From: Chitinophaga deserti
GTDB lineage: Bacteria; Bacteroidota; Bacteroidia; Chitinophagales; Chitinophagaceae
Direction of reading: 5' to 3'
DNA length: 64,000 nt
Assembly (NCBI RefSeq): GCF_003149455.1
Contig: NZ_QFFK01000003.1
Coordinates: 124,001 to 188,000, forward strand
Below, piece after piece: positions 1 through 7,854 of this stretch. The notes under the pieces are model-generated. The model had not been told where the DNA came from and made no database searches. It saw nothing but the letters and a program-made list of their open reading frames with translations. Position 1 is the first letter of the stretch; every line of letters begins with the position of its first letter. Made by a program: the position numbers and the translations under genes.

Positions 1-2
1 CC

Positions 3-2798
3 GGCGCTATGGCGCAATCTAAAAAACCGCTGGATCACAGCGTGTACGACAGCTGGCAAAATATTGGCGTAAAACTGGTCAGCCCCGACGGGCGCTGGGC
101 CGCTTACACCGTTACGCCACAGGAAGGCGATGCCGTACTCTACATCCGTAACCTCCAGTCAGGCAAACAAACCGCCTTCGAACGCGGCACCACACCTGTT
201 ATCACGGAAGATTCCCGGTACATCGCATTCACCATCAAGGCACCGTTTAAAGAAACCAGGCAGGCCCGTATTAAAAAGGCCAAACCTGATGACATGCCTA
301 AGGATTCCATGGCGTTCCTCGAACTGGAAAGCGGTAAAATGCTCATCCGTACCGCCAAAGTGAAATCCTTTAAAACACCGGAAAAAGGCAGCGGCATCCT
401 CGCCTACCTCGTGGAACCCGCTAAGGATACCACGAAGAAAGCCCCCGCCAAAACGCCCGCTAAAGCCGATGATGATTCCTTCACCGATGCGGATGATGAT
501 GCTCCCGGTAAAGGCGGCGTCTCCACCACCGGCGACCTCGTTATCGTTCAAACCGGTAAAACACTGGCGTTCGATACCATCCGCCACGTAGCCGGATACA
601 CCCTCTCCAAACCCGGTAACACCATCTCCGTAACCATACAGCCCGCAAAAAAGGATAGTCTGGCCAAACCCGGAGTACTCCTCTGGTACACCGCCAAACG
701 CGAAGGCAAACTCATCTCCGCAGGCGAAGGTAAATTTGCACAGTTCGCTTTCGATGAAAGAGGCGAACAGCTGGCATGGGCGGTGAGCCGCGACAGTGCC
801 AAAGCTCCCGTTGCCATTTACTCCCTCGCATGGTATGGACCCGGAATGGATTCCGCACGTTTGGCAGTAACCGCCAAATCCAGCGGCATGCGCGATAAGT
901 GGAGCGTTTCAGAAAACGGCAACATCGTTTTCTCCCGCAACGGCCAGCGCATCTTCTTCGGCTCTGCCCCCATCCCCAAAGCAAAAGACACGACCATCGT
1001 GGATTTTGAAGTGGCTAAAGTAGACGTATGGCATTACCTCGATGATTACCTGCAACCCATGCAGCTCAAAAACCTGGATAAAGATCTGAAACGCAGCTAC
1101 ACCGCCGTGTTCCTTACTGCAGATAACCGTATGGTTCAGCTGAGCGACGACTCCATGGAAAACTTCCAGTATGCCGACGAAGGAAATGCTGAATACGGAC
1201 TTGGTACGAGCGACAGTCACTCGCGTGTTGCCCTCCAGTGGACCGGCAAAACCAACAAAAACGCCTGGATGGTGCACATCCCCAGCGGCCGCCGAATGTC
1301 TGTTAAACAGGACCTGAACGGACAGATCGCCCTCTCACCTTCGGGCAAGTACATCATCTGGTTCGACAATATGAGCGGGCAATACTCTACCTACGACTTC
1401 CTCACCGGCTCTACCCGCATTATTTCCGCAGGTATTTCCGTGAAGCTGACGGATGAAGAGAACGATGTGCCCGACTTCCCCTCCCCTTACGGTACTTCCG
1501 GCTGGATGGAGAACGATAAATACGTATACATCAACGACCGTTACGATATCTGGCAGGTAGATCCTTCCGGTAAAGAACCAGCCTTCATGATCACACAGGG
1601 TGCAGGCCGCGCAAAGAAAACTGTGCTGCGTAATGTGAAGCTCAACCCCGAAGAGCGTTTCTACACCGCCAAACAAACCCTGCTGCTCGAAAGCCAGTCC
1701 GACTCCTCCAAATATGGCGGCTTCTGGACCTTGCGGCTGTCTGACAAGGCAGCGCCCCGGCAGCTGGTGAGCGGCCCATGGATGTATACTGCTCCCCTGA
1801 AAGCGAAGAACGCCAGCATGATCCTTTATCAGCGCTCCAGCTTCCAGGAATCGCCTGATGTATTTGCCGGTGAGGAACTGGCTACTGCTAAGCGCATCAG
1901 CCAGCTCAATCCCCAGCAGAAAGATTACAACTGGGGAACCGCCGAGCTGTTTAAATGGAAAACGTTTAACGGACAGGAAACCGAGGGTATCGTTTATAAG
2001 CCTGAAGACTTCGATCCTTCCCAAAAATATCCCGTTCTCATTTACTTTTACGAAAAGCTGACCGATGGGCTATATAGCTACCAGGCTCCTGCGCCCACGC
2101 CTTCGCGCCTGAACATCACGTTCTTCGTAAGCCGTGGTTATGTGGTACTGGCACCCGATATCCGGTACGAGACCGGGCATCCCGGCAAAAGTGCGTACGA
2201 TTACATTGTGAGCGGAGCGGAAGCGCTGGCTAAAAACCCCTGGATAGACCGTGCCAATATGGCCATTCAGGGCCAGAGCTGGGGTGGTTACCAGGTGTGC
2301 CACCTCATTACGGCCACTCCATTATTTAAGGCAGCATGGTCTGGCGCTCCAGTAGCGAATATGACGAGCGCCTACGGTGGCATCCGCTGGGAAAGCGGGA
2401 TGAACCGGCAGTTCCAGTACGAGCATACCCAAAGCCGTATTGGTGCTACACTATGGGAAAAGCCTGAGCTGTACATCGAGAATTCCCCGCTGTTCCACCT
2501 CCCGAAGGTGACTACTCCGCTGGTAATCATGCACAACGATGGTGACGGGGCCGTTCCCTGGTATCAGGGTATTGAAATGTTCACCGGCCTGCGCCGACTT
2601 GGCAAACCCGTTTGGATGCTCAACTACAATGGCGATGCGCATAACCTGATGCAGCGCCAGAATCGGAAAGACATCCAGGTGCGCCAGCAGCAGTTCTTCG
2701 ACCATTACCTGAAAGGCGCCCCTGCCCCCAAATGGCTGGCTAAGGGCGTTCCGGCTACCGATAAGGGCCGCGATTGGGGGTTTGATATAGAACAATAA
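3..2798 (+). CDS. Secreted S9-family prolyl oligopeptidase-like peptidase (5' end outside window)
   Basis: Serine peptidase of the S9 (prolyl oligopeptidase) family, expected to cleave peptides in the periplasm. The frame is open to the left edge, and the first residues read GAMAQSKKP, which looks like the end of a signal peptide (cleavage after AMA). The ATG at 9 is therefore probably internal and the true start lies upstream. Numbering from that ATG, a long N-terminal beta-propeller-like region (about 1-640) precedes an alpha/beta-hydrolase domain with nucleophile Ser757 (GQSWGGY), Asp846 (NDGDGAVP) and His878 (GDAHNL). The triad is complete. A low-complexity Lys/Ala/Pro and Asp stretch sits near 140-165. 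An intrinsic terminator follows the stop at about 20 bp. Family assignment is firm; substrate is unknown. Confidence 0.9.
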   Translation, partial: GAMAQSKKPLDHSVYDSWQNIGVKLVSPDGRWAAYTVTPQEGDAVLYIRNLQSGKQTAFERGTTPVITEDSRYIAFTIKAPFKETRQARIKKAKPDDMPKDSMAFLELESGKMLIRTAKVKSFKTPEKGSGILAYLVEPAKDTTKKAPAKTPAKADDDSFTDADDDAPGKGGVSTTGDLVIVQTGKTLAFDTIRHVAGYTLSKPGNTISVTIQPAKKDSLAKPGVLLWYTAKREGKLISAGEGKFAQFAFDERGEQLAWAVSRDSAKAPVAIYSLAWYGPGMDSARLAVTAKSSGMRDKWSVSENGNIVFSRNGQRIFFGSAPIPKAKDTTIVDFEVAKVDVWHYLDDYLQPMQLKNLDKDLKRSYTAVFLTADNRMVQLSDDSMENFQYADEGNAEYGLGTSDSHSRVALQWTGKTNKNAWMVHIPSGRRMSVKQDLNGQIALSPSGKYIIWFDNMSGQYSTYDFLTGSTRIISAGISVKLTDEENDVPDFPSPYGTSGWMENDKYVYINDRYDIWQVDPSGKEPAFMITQGAGRAKKTVLRNVKLNPEERFYTAKQTLLLESQSDSSKYGGFWTLRLSDKAAPRQLVSGPWMYTAPLKAKNASMILYQRSSFQESPDVFAGEELATAKRISQLNPQQKDYNWGTAELFKWKTFNGQETEGIVYKPEDFDPSQKYPVLIYFYEKLTDGLYSYQAPAPTPSRLNITFFVSRGYVVLAPDIRYETGHPGKSAYDYIVSGAEALAKNPWIDRANMAIQGQSWGGYQVCHLITATPLFKAAWSGAPVANMTSAYGGIRWESGMNRQFQYEHTQSRIGATLWEKPELYIENSPLFHLPKVTTPLVIMHNDGDGAVPWYQGIEMFTGLRRLGKPVWMLNYNGDAHNLMQRQNRKDIQVRQQQFFDHYLKGAPAPKWLAKGVPATDKGRDWGFDIEQ

Positions 2799-2818
2799 GC
2801 TTTACTGTATTGATATTC

Positions 2819-2854
2819 AAAAGGGTGATCCGGAAACGGGTCGCCCTTTTTTTA
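2819..2854 (+). terminator. Intrinsic terminator of the S9 peptidase gene
   Basis: A 12-bp stem (2821-2832 with 2837-2848, two G-U pairs) closes a GAAA loop and is followed by a run of T. Confidence 0.85.
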
Positions 2855-2880
2855 TTGGGCAGCCAGCCACTGATGCACCC

Positions 2881-2968
2881 TGAGTGCATGAATAGTGCAT
2901 GCTGAGTGCATTCAAAGTGCTTGTTGAGTGCTTGCTGAGTGCATGTTGAGTGCTTGTTGAGTGCTGTT
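2881..2968. repeat. 11-bp tandem repeat array, eight units
   Basis: Eight consecutive imperfect units of exactly 11 bp run through this interval, with consensus close to TGAGTGCTTGT. Unit starts are 2881, 2892, 2903, 2914, 2925, 2936, 2947 and 2958, with no indels. The core AGTGC is present in every unit. The array lies in the 446-bp gap between the S9 peptidase and the AraC-type gene. No gene is visible in this gap. Confidence 0.9.
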
Positions 2969-2999
2969 ACTACTATTAAAAACCTTTAGATAATACCTT

Positions 3000-3032
3000 G
3001 TCGTTAGCTAGTCCTTAGCTTGACGTTAGCTT
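3000..3032. repeat. Second 11-bp tandem array, three units
   Basis: Three 11-bp units (starts 3000, 3011, 3022) share the core TTAGCT; the sequence differs from the array 32 bp upstream but the period is the same. The remaining gap up to 3244 is AT-rich and holds no gene I can support. Confidence 0.75.
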
Positions 3033-3244
3033 GTAACCGCATGATCTTATATCTGAACCGGCATGTCACGGGGTTGGCAGGCGGGCCAGGAATTTTGTTA
3101 TCCTATCGTTAACTGGAAGATTTTCAACCATTTCTATAAATGACAGAAAAATATCTAATTAAAATACTTTTACATGTCGCAAAATGTATATATTTACATA
3201 CGGTTGAAGCACCTGTGGATGATTGAAAATCTGCAATTAGACCT

Positions 3245-3892
3245 ATGAATACCTATATCTTCCGTCCGAAAGACAACCTCCATCCCTTCGTACAGCGCTA
3301 TATAGTGCTGGAGAATGTGAGCTCCGCTGCGGAGATCGCGAAGCAAAAACTTTTTACGGCTGGCAAACAGTACCTGGTGTTTATCCGCCAGGGAGGGCTT
3401 GCATTTAAGCCGGAAGACCATGCCGCTTTCGATCTGCCCGAAGCAGCAGTAACGGGGCCGTTTACCTGTGTGGTAAATGCCCGGGTTACCGGTAATCTGA
3501 GCGCCGTGATCGTTCAGCTGAACGCATACGCCAGTCACCGCCTCATGGGCATCAGCATGGAATCGGTAACCAACTATTTCCGCGACCTCACCCGTGTAAG
3601 CACGCAATGGGCGGAAGTAAGCAAAGCCATCCGTGAAACAAACGACATCCATTCTATTCATCATATCCTGGACCAGGCGCTCGAAAGCCTGCTTCCAAAC
3701 CAGCAGTCTACCTTGAAACAGGTGGATGAAATGGTGGATTACCTAATCGAACAAAAGGGAAAGGTGGCAATGCTCGACCTGGCCCTGCGTTTCAAAACCA
3801 GCCGTCATACACTGGAGCGCCAGTTCATGGAAGTGACCGGGCTCACCCCGCAATTGTACAACCGCATCTTGCGGCGGCAACGGATTGCGTAA
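3245..3892 (+). CDS. AraC-type regulator with only the first helix-turn-helix
   Basis: Predicted cytoplasmic transcription factor of 215 residues. Residues 1-130 resemble the ligand-sensing N-terminal domain (DUF6597-like) of Bacteroidota AraC regulators. Residues 160-213 carry one helix-turn-helix (LDLALRFKTSRHTLERQF) and the following linker helix ending RILRRQRIA. A normal AraC DNA-binding domain continues for about 60-80 residues with a second helix-turn-helix; here the frame stops, and the next 80 bp contain an intrinsic terminator, so no displaced second half is available in another frame. Either DNA is bound by the single motif (perhaps as a dimer) or the gene has decayed. ATG start at 3245; I see no clear Shine-Dalgarno site. 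Confidence 0.75.
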   Translation: MNTYIFRPKDNLHPFVQRYIVLENVSSAAEIAKQKLFTAGKQYLVFIRQGGLAFKPEDHAAFDLPEAAVTGPFTCVVNARVTGNLSAVIVQLNAYASHRLMGISMESVTNYFRDLTRVSTQWAEVSKAIRETNDIHSIHHILDQALESLLPNQQSTLKQVDEMVDYLIEQKGKVAMLDLALRFKTSRHTLERQFMEVTGLTPQLYNRILRRQRIA

Positions 3893-3921
3893 AGATTTTG
3901 ACTTGTACGGAATATGCAAGG

Positions 3922-3950
3922 CGCCGGATCAAAGCATCCGGCGTTTTTGT
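3922..3950 (+). terminator. Intrinsic terminator after the AraC-type gene
   Basis: Perfect 8-bp stem (3922-3929 with 3936-3943), 6-nt loop, followed by TTTTTG. It shows that the truncated regulator gene ends here and that the next gene does not begin upstream of it. Confidence 0.85.
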
Positions 3951-3978
3951 TTTATTTTTAGGCTCGCAAAATAATCAC

Positions 3979-4446
3979 ATGCAACAGCCATTGGAAACCA
4001 CGAAAGGAAACTACCGCATCAACACAGACAAATCGCAGCTGCAGCTGCCCGTTATCCACCGCTACCTCAGCGAAGACAGCTACTGGGCGCAGGACATTCC
4101 CATTTCCCTCGTGGAAACAAGTATTGAACATTCGCTTTGCTATGGCATTTATCATAACGATGAACAGGTGGGATTTGCCCGTGTTGTTACAGACTATGCT
4201 ACCTTCGGTTACCTGGCAGATGTGTTTGTACTACCCGGCCACCGTGGACAGGGCTTATCGAAATGGCTGATGGAAAACATCCTCGCCCACCCCGGTTTGC
4301 AACAGCTGCGCCGCATGATGCTCATGACGCAGGATGCGCAGGGATTATACGCACAGTACGGGTTTACGGTATGGGAATACCCTGACAGATGTATGAGCAG
4401 AAGAATTGGTGTTCCTTATTCGGACATGAAAAATAAAGAGGCATGA
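3979..4446 (+). CDS. GNAT-family N-acetyltransferase
   Basis: Acyl-CoA-dependent N-acetyltransferase of 155 residues, cytoplasmic. Motif A of the fold is visible as VFVLPGHRGQGLSKWLM, where HRGQGL matches the R/Q-x-x-G-x-G/A pyrophosphate-binding signature. A C-terminal YAQYGF segment is typical of the family. The frame is open further upstream to a TTG at 3898, but that would translate through a terminator hairpin, so I choose the ATG at 3979. The stop overlaps the next gene's start (ATGA), implying translational coupling with the DUF4230 gene. The acetylated substrate cannot be told. Confidence 0.85.
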   Translation: MQQPLETTKGNYRINTDKSQLQLPVIHRYLSEDSYWAQDIPISLVETSIEHSLCYGIYHNDEQVGFARVVTDYATFGYLADVFVLPGHRGQGLSKWLMENILAHPGLQQLRRMMLMTQDAQGLYAQYGFTVWEYPDRCMSRRIGVPYSDMKNKEA

Positions 4447-5066
4447 AAAAAATACTGACATGGGCAGTAATCGTACTATTCATCATCGGCATCTTCCTGC
4501 TGGGGCGCTGCACCGGCGGTGGCAGCACCGTCAATGAAAAGGCAGTCAACAATGTGTTACTGATCCGGGAGATTGCAGAACTCGCCAGTATGGAAGTACA
4601 GGGCAATGCATCTTTCAAGCAAAGCAATGTATCCAACAGCGGTGAATGGAGCGATAATCTCAAACGCGTGTTTGCAGAAAATACCGCCTGGGTATCCGTT
4701 CCCTACACTGCTAAATACGGGGTGGATACAGACAGTACTAACTTCAACCTTTTTGTTACCGGCAAAACCGTCACCATTCAGCTGCCGCCCCCGAAACTAC
4801 TGAGTTTTGAGCTGAAAATGAATAAGATGGAAACCTCCTCCCGCAAAGGATGGTTCACCTTTTCTGACGATGAAACGTATACGGAAGTTCAGAAGAAATT
4901 ATACGATACGAACCGCTCCCAGCTGGAAGAAAATGTGATGTACCAGAAGCAAAGTATGGACAAGATCATTGCCATCCTTCGCAGTTACTATACCCCGCTG
5001 GGATATGAACTGAAGGTTGAGTTCACCAATAACACCTCCCGTTTTCAAACACCCGATCTGAACTGA
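4443..5066 (+). CDS. DUF4230 membrane-anchored protein
   Basis: A 207-residue protein with one N-terminal membrane segment (about residues 4-22) followed by a soluble domain that matches the DUF4230 type found in many bacteria. The fold is thought to act outside the cytoplasmic membrane; the function is unknown. A short GGG linker follows the membrane anchor. It overlaps the GNAT gene by 4 bp. Its TGA abuts the stop of the convergent gene, the two stops forming TGATCA with no spacer. Confidence 0.75.
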   Translation: MKKILTWAVIVLFIIGIFLLGRCTGGGSTVNEKAVNNVLLIREIAELASMEVQGNASFKQSNVSNSGEWSDNLKRVFAENTAWVSVPYTAKYGVDTDSTNFNLFVTGKTVTIQLPPPKLLSFELKMNKMETSSRKGWFTFSDDETYTEVQKKLYDTNRSQLEENVMYQKQSMDKIIAILRSYYTPLGYELKVEFTNNTSRFQTPDLN

Positions 5067-5786
5067 TCAGGCGGCATGCAGCGTGATATACTTCACCAGC
5101 AAGCGTTTGGCGATAGGCAGCAGTGTTTCCTCCACAGGGAAAGTAAGATCCGTTTCCACCGTGTATACTGCAGGGTTAGGCAGCTCTCTGCGGTAGCGGA
5201 TGAGGTCTGATTTAATGCTTAGCTGCGTGTTGGCAAAACTGCGGGTATAGGTACTGATAAACTGGGTATGAATGCCGCGGTACTTCTCATCGTGCCGTTC
5301 AAAAATAGTAAGGCGGTACTGGTATACCCGCGTATCACTGGCACGGCCGTCGCACAGCAGCATGTAGCCCTCCTGACTGTCCAGCGGAACAATGCCCACC
5401 GGCGCAATCACCAGCTGTTCTTCCACGAACTCATAGATCTCCGTTCCGCCCTGGATGGTGCCGTTCATTTCGGTGAGGGCAAACTGGATGATGTTTTCGA
5501 GTTCTTCCATCATTTCATCATCGCTCACGATCTGTTCATACAGCAGTTGCAGCCGCTGGAGGTCCACCGAAGTGAGCCTTTTGGGGAACTGCTGTTGCAT
5601 AAACTGCTTGGTGTCGCGAAAAGCTGCAAGGTTGTTGTAATGGAAGATAACATCGCCCAACTGGGGGTAAAGCTTGTTCTGATGGAAGCAATGGTTGATT
5701 TCCTGCAAGTAGGCCAGTAAGGTATATTTTTTCAGCTCAAAATCGATGTACCCGTCGGCAAACCATGTCTCACTCAATCCTTTCAT
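5067..5786 (-). CDS. Conserved hypothetical protein
   Basis: Cytoplasmic protein of 239 residues without signal peptide or membrane segment. I do not recognise a named domain. It is rich in charged and aromatic residues, with a helical middle part (residues about 60-105) and a probable beta-rich C-terminal half. The frame extends 18 codons further upstream to a GTG at 5840, but the ATG at 5786 (MKGLSETWFADG) starts the well-ordered part and is preferred. It is convergent with the DUF4230 gene and divergent from the RRM gene. Confidence 0.6.
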   Translation of the reverse strand: MKGLSETWFADGYIDFELKKYTLLAYLQEINHCFHQNKLYPQLGDVIFHYNNLAAFRDTKQFMQQQFPKRLTSVDLQRLQLLYEQIVSDDEMMEELENIIQFALTEMNGTIQGGTEIYEFVEEQLVIAPVGIVPLDSQEGYMLLCDGRASDTRVYQYRLTIFERHDEKYRGIHTQFISTYTRSFANTQLSIKSDLIRYRRELPNPAVYTVETDLTFPVEETLLPIAKRLLVKYITLHAA

Positions 5787-6035
5787 AAACCGGACAATTA
5801 TTTTAGTCCTACCTGAATTTACGAAATTTTTTAATGTCACGGTTACCCTACTCTAAAGCTACAGTTATTTAAATAATACGTAACCTATTAATTTTCTAAT
5901 AAATACATGTTCGCATTTTAGAAACTGTTACCTTTAAGGAAATCCTGAAAATTTATTTTGCGTCAGCGAAACATAGTATTGGGAAGATTCCTTATCTTCA
6001 TACAGTATTATTTTTCATTTTTTAATTTTTTTATC

Positions 6036-6365
6036 ATGAACATCTACGTAGCCAACCTGCACTACAGGTTGAACGATGAGGACCTTCACCAAATCTTTAG
6101 CGAATTCGGGCAAGTTACCTCTGCTAAAATCATTAAGGATCACGAAACCGGTCGTTCACGTGGTTTTGGTTTTGTTGAGATGGCCAACCAAGAGGAAGGC
6201 ACTCTCGCAATGGAGCGTCTGAACGGTAGTGAAGTGGAAGGCAAACAACTGATGGTCAACGAAGCTCGTCCGAAACAACCCTCCTCTGGTGGTGGTGGTT
6301 TCAGAAACAACCGTCCCGGTGGCGGCGGTGGTTACGGCGGCGGCGGACGCGATCGTCGTTACTAA
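6036..6365 (+). CDS. RRM-domain RNA-binding protein with glycine-rich tail
   Basis: Small single-RRM RNA-binding protein of 109 residues, of the type common in Bacteroidota and cyanobacteria and often cold-inducible. RNP2 is IYVANL (residues 3-8) and RNP1 is RGFGFVEM (residues 42-49), both with the aromatic residues that stack on RNA. Residues from about 83 form a Gly/Arg-rich disordered tail. The longer frame from 5958 adds a non-conserved segment, so the ATG at 6036 is chosen; about 170 bp of AT-rich leader precede it. It ends in a strong terminator. The RNA targets are unknown. Confidence 0.9.
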   Translation: MNIYVANLHYRLNDEDLHQIFSEFGQVTSAKIIKDHETGRSRGFGFVEMANQEEGTLAMERLNGSEVEGKQLMVNEARPKQPSSGGGGFRNNRPGGGGGYGGGGRDRRY

Positions 6366-6393
6366 TAGGCAGAGTATTCTAACGATCCTATAC

Positions 6394-6424
6394 AAGGCTT
6401 CCCTCCGGGGAAGCCTTTTTGTTT
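6394..6424 (+). terminator. Intrinsic terminator of the RRM gene
   Basis: Perfect 10-bp stem (6394-6403 with 6408-6417), TCCG loop, T-run after it. Confidence 0.9.
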
Positions 6425-6428
6425 GGTA

Positions 6429-6468
6429 TCAAAAAAAAGAGCGGCGGAATTATTCCCGCCGCTCTTTT
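6429..6468 (-). terminator. Intrinsic terminator of the cinA-E2 operon
   Basis: Perfect 13-bp stem (6435-6447 with 6456-6468); read on the minus strand it is followed by a run of T. It lies 19 bp beyond the E2 stop and back-to-back with the RRM terminator. Confidence 0.85.
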
Positions 6469-6486
6469 GCGTTTTATATAGTCTGT

Positions 6487-7815
6487 TTAGAATCCTCTTG
6501 ACGGATCGAAATTCTCCAGTTCTGTAGCTACCGCACTCAGGAAAGTAGAACCCAGGGAACCGTCTACAATCCGGTGATCGTACGACAGGGAGAGGTACAT
6601 CATATGACGGATAGCGATAGAATCGCCCTGCTCCGTTTCCACTACCACCGGGCGCTTTTTGATAGCTCCCACCGCCAGGATGGCTACCTGCGGCTGGTTA
6701 ATGATAGGCGTTCCGGTAAGGCTGCCGAAGGTACCCACGTTGGTAATGGTAAACGTACCATCCTGTGTGTGTTCGGGCTTCAGACGGTTTTGACGGGCAG
6801 AATTGGCCAGCATATTCACCTGTTTGGTAAGGCCCACCAGGTTCAGGTTATCGGCATTGCGGATCACCGGCACAATCAGGTTACCCGACGGCAGCGCGGT
6901 GGCCATACCTATATTAATATCTTTCTTCAGGATGATCTTGTCGCCATCCAGCGAGCAGTTCACCAACGGGAATTTCTTGATGCATTTCACAACGGCTTCC
7001 ACGAAGAGGGGCATAAAGGTGATCTTCTCCCCTTCGCGCTTTTCAAAATCCTTCTTCACGGCATCGCGCCAGCGCACCATATTGGTTACGTCGCATTCAG
7101 CGAAGCTGGTAACGTGCGGACTGGTATGTTTGCTGCGCACCATATGGTCAGCAATCAGCTTACGCATACGGTCCATTTCAATGATTTCCACATTACCGCC
7201 ATAACTGTTGGTAGCGGCCACGGTGGTGATTTCGCGGGAGGCAGCGGGAGCAGCCTGGGGTGCTTCGCGCATAACTTCCGCCTCCTGTACATGGTTGCCT
7301 CTGTTGGCGATATAATCGAGGATATCTCTTTTCGTAACACGGCCTTCCGTACCGGATCCGGGGATCTTTTCCAGTTCAGCAAAGCTCACGCCTTCCTGCT
7401 GTGCAATGGTAAGCACGAGCGGGGAGTAGAAACGGGCTTCACCTGTAGGAGCCACAGCAGCGGGGGCAGCCTGCGGACGGGGAGGTGCAGTCTGGTATTG
7501 GGGCTCTGCGGCACGGGGGGCTTCGGCGGCAGGCGCAGATGCAGCGGCAGGGGAAGCAGCCACCTGCGCTCCCGCAGCGGTCTCCACCCTGGCGATCACA
7601 GTACCTACTGGTACTACGTCGTTTTCATTAAAAAGGATCTCTGTGATTACGCCTTCCGCAATGGAGGGCACTTCACTGTCCACTTTGTCCGTAGCGATCT
7701 CCAGCACCGTATCGTCCACCTTTACCGCATCGCCTGGCTTCTTGTGCCAGCGAAGAATGGTGGCCTCCATGATGCTCTCTCCCATCTTGGGCATCACCAG
7801 TTCGACAATTGCCAT
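6487..7815 (-). CDS. 2-oxoacid dehydrogenase complex E2 (dihydrolipoamide acyltransferase)
   Basis: E2 core of a 2-oxoacid dehydrogenase complex; it moves an acyl group from a lipoyl arm to CoA. Of 442 residues, 1-80 form one lipoyl domain with the modified Lys44 in ATDKV; an Ala/Pro-rich hinge follows; about 133-172 is the E1/E3-binding domain; and the C-terminal catalytic domain carries HRIVDG with His414 and Asp418. The ATG at 7815 (MAIVELVMPKMGE) fits family starts better than the upstream candidates. It lies 39 bp after cinA in the same direction. Whether the substrate is pyruvate, 2-oxoglutarate or branched-chain acids cannot be fixed from sequence; no E1 is adjacent (pdhB lies 44 kb away). 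Confidence 0.88.
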   Translation of the reverse strand: MAIVELVMPKMGESIMEATILRWHKKPGDAVKVDDTVLEIATDKVDSEVPSIAEGVITEILFNENDVVPVGTVIARVETAAGAQVAASPAAASAPAAEAPRAAEPQYQTAPPRPQAAPAAVAPTGEARFYSPLVLTIAQQEGVSFAELEKIPGSGTEGRVTKRDILDYIANRGNHVQEAEVMREAPQAAPAASREITTVAATNSYGGNVEIIEMDRMRKLIADHMVRSKHTSPHVTSFAECDVTNMVRWRDAVKKDFEKREGEKITFMPLFVEAVVKCIKKFPLVNCSLDGDKIILKKDINIGMATALPSGNLIVPVIRNADNLNLVGLTKQVNMLANSARQNRLKPEHTQDGTFTITNVGTFGSLTGTPIINQPQVAILAVGAIKKRPVVVETEQGDSIAIRHMMYLSLSYDHRIVDGSLGSTFLSAVATELENFDPSRGF

Positions 7816-7854
7816 ATAAGTGATTGTTTTAGTAGATGACAAAAATAAGGGAAT

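Noticed and set aside
2881..2968. Possible CRISPR array
   Set aside because: Units are 11 bp, imperfect and without spacers; no cas genes in the window.
3898..3978. Longer N-terminus for the GNAT gene starting at TTG 3898
   Set aside because: It would translate through a perfect terminator hairpin, and the added residues do not resemble the family.
5061..5072. Stop codons of two convergent genes forming TGATCA with no spacer
   Set aside because: Neat but expected occasionally in compact genomes; no sign of function.
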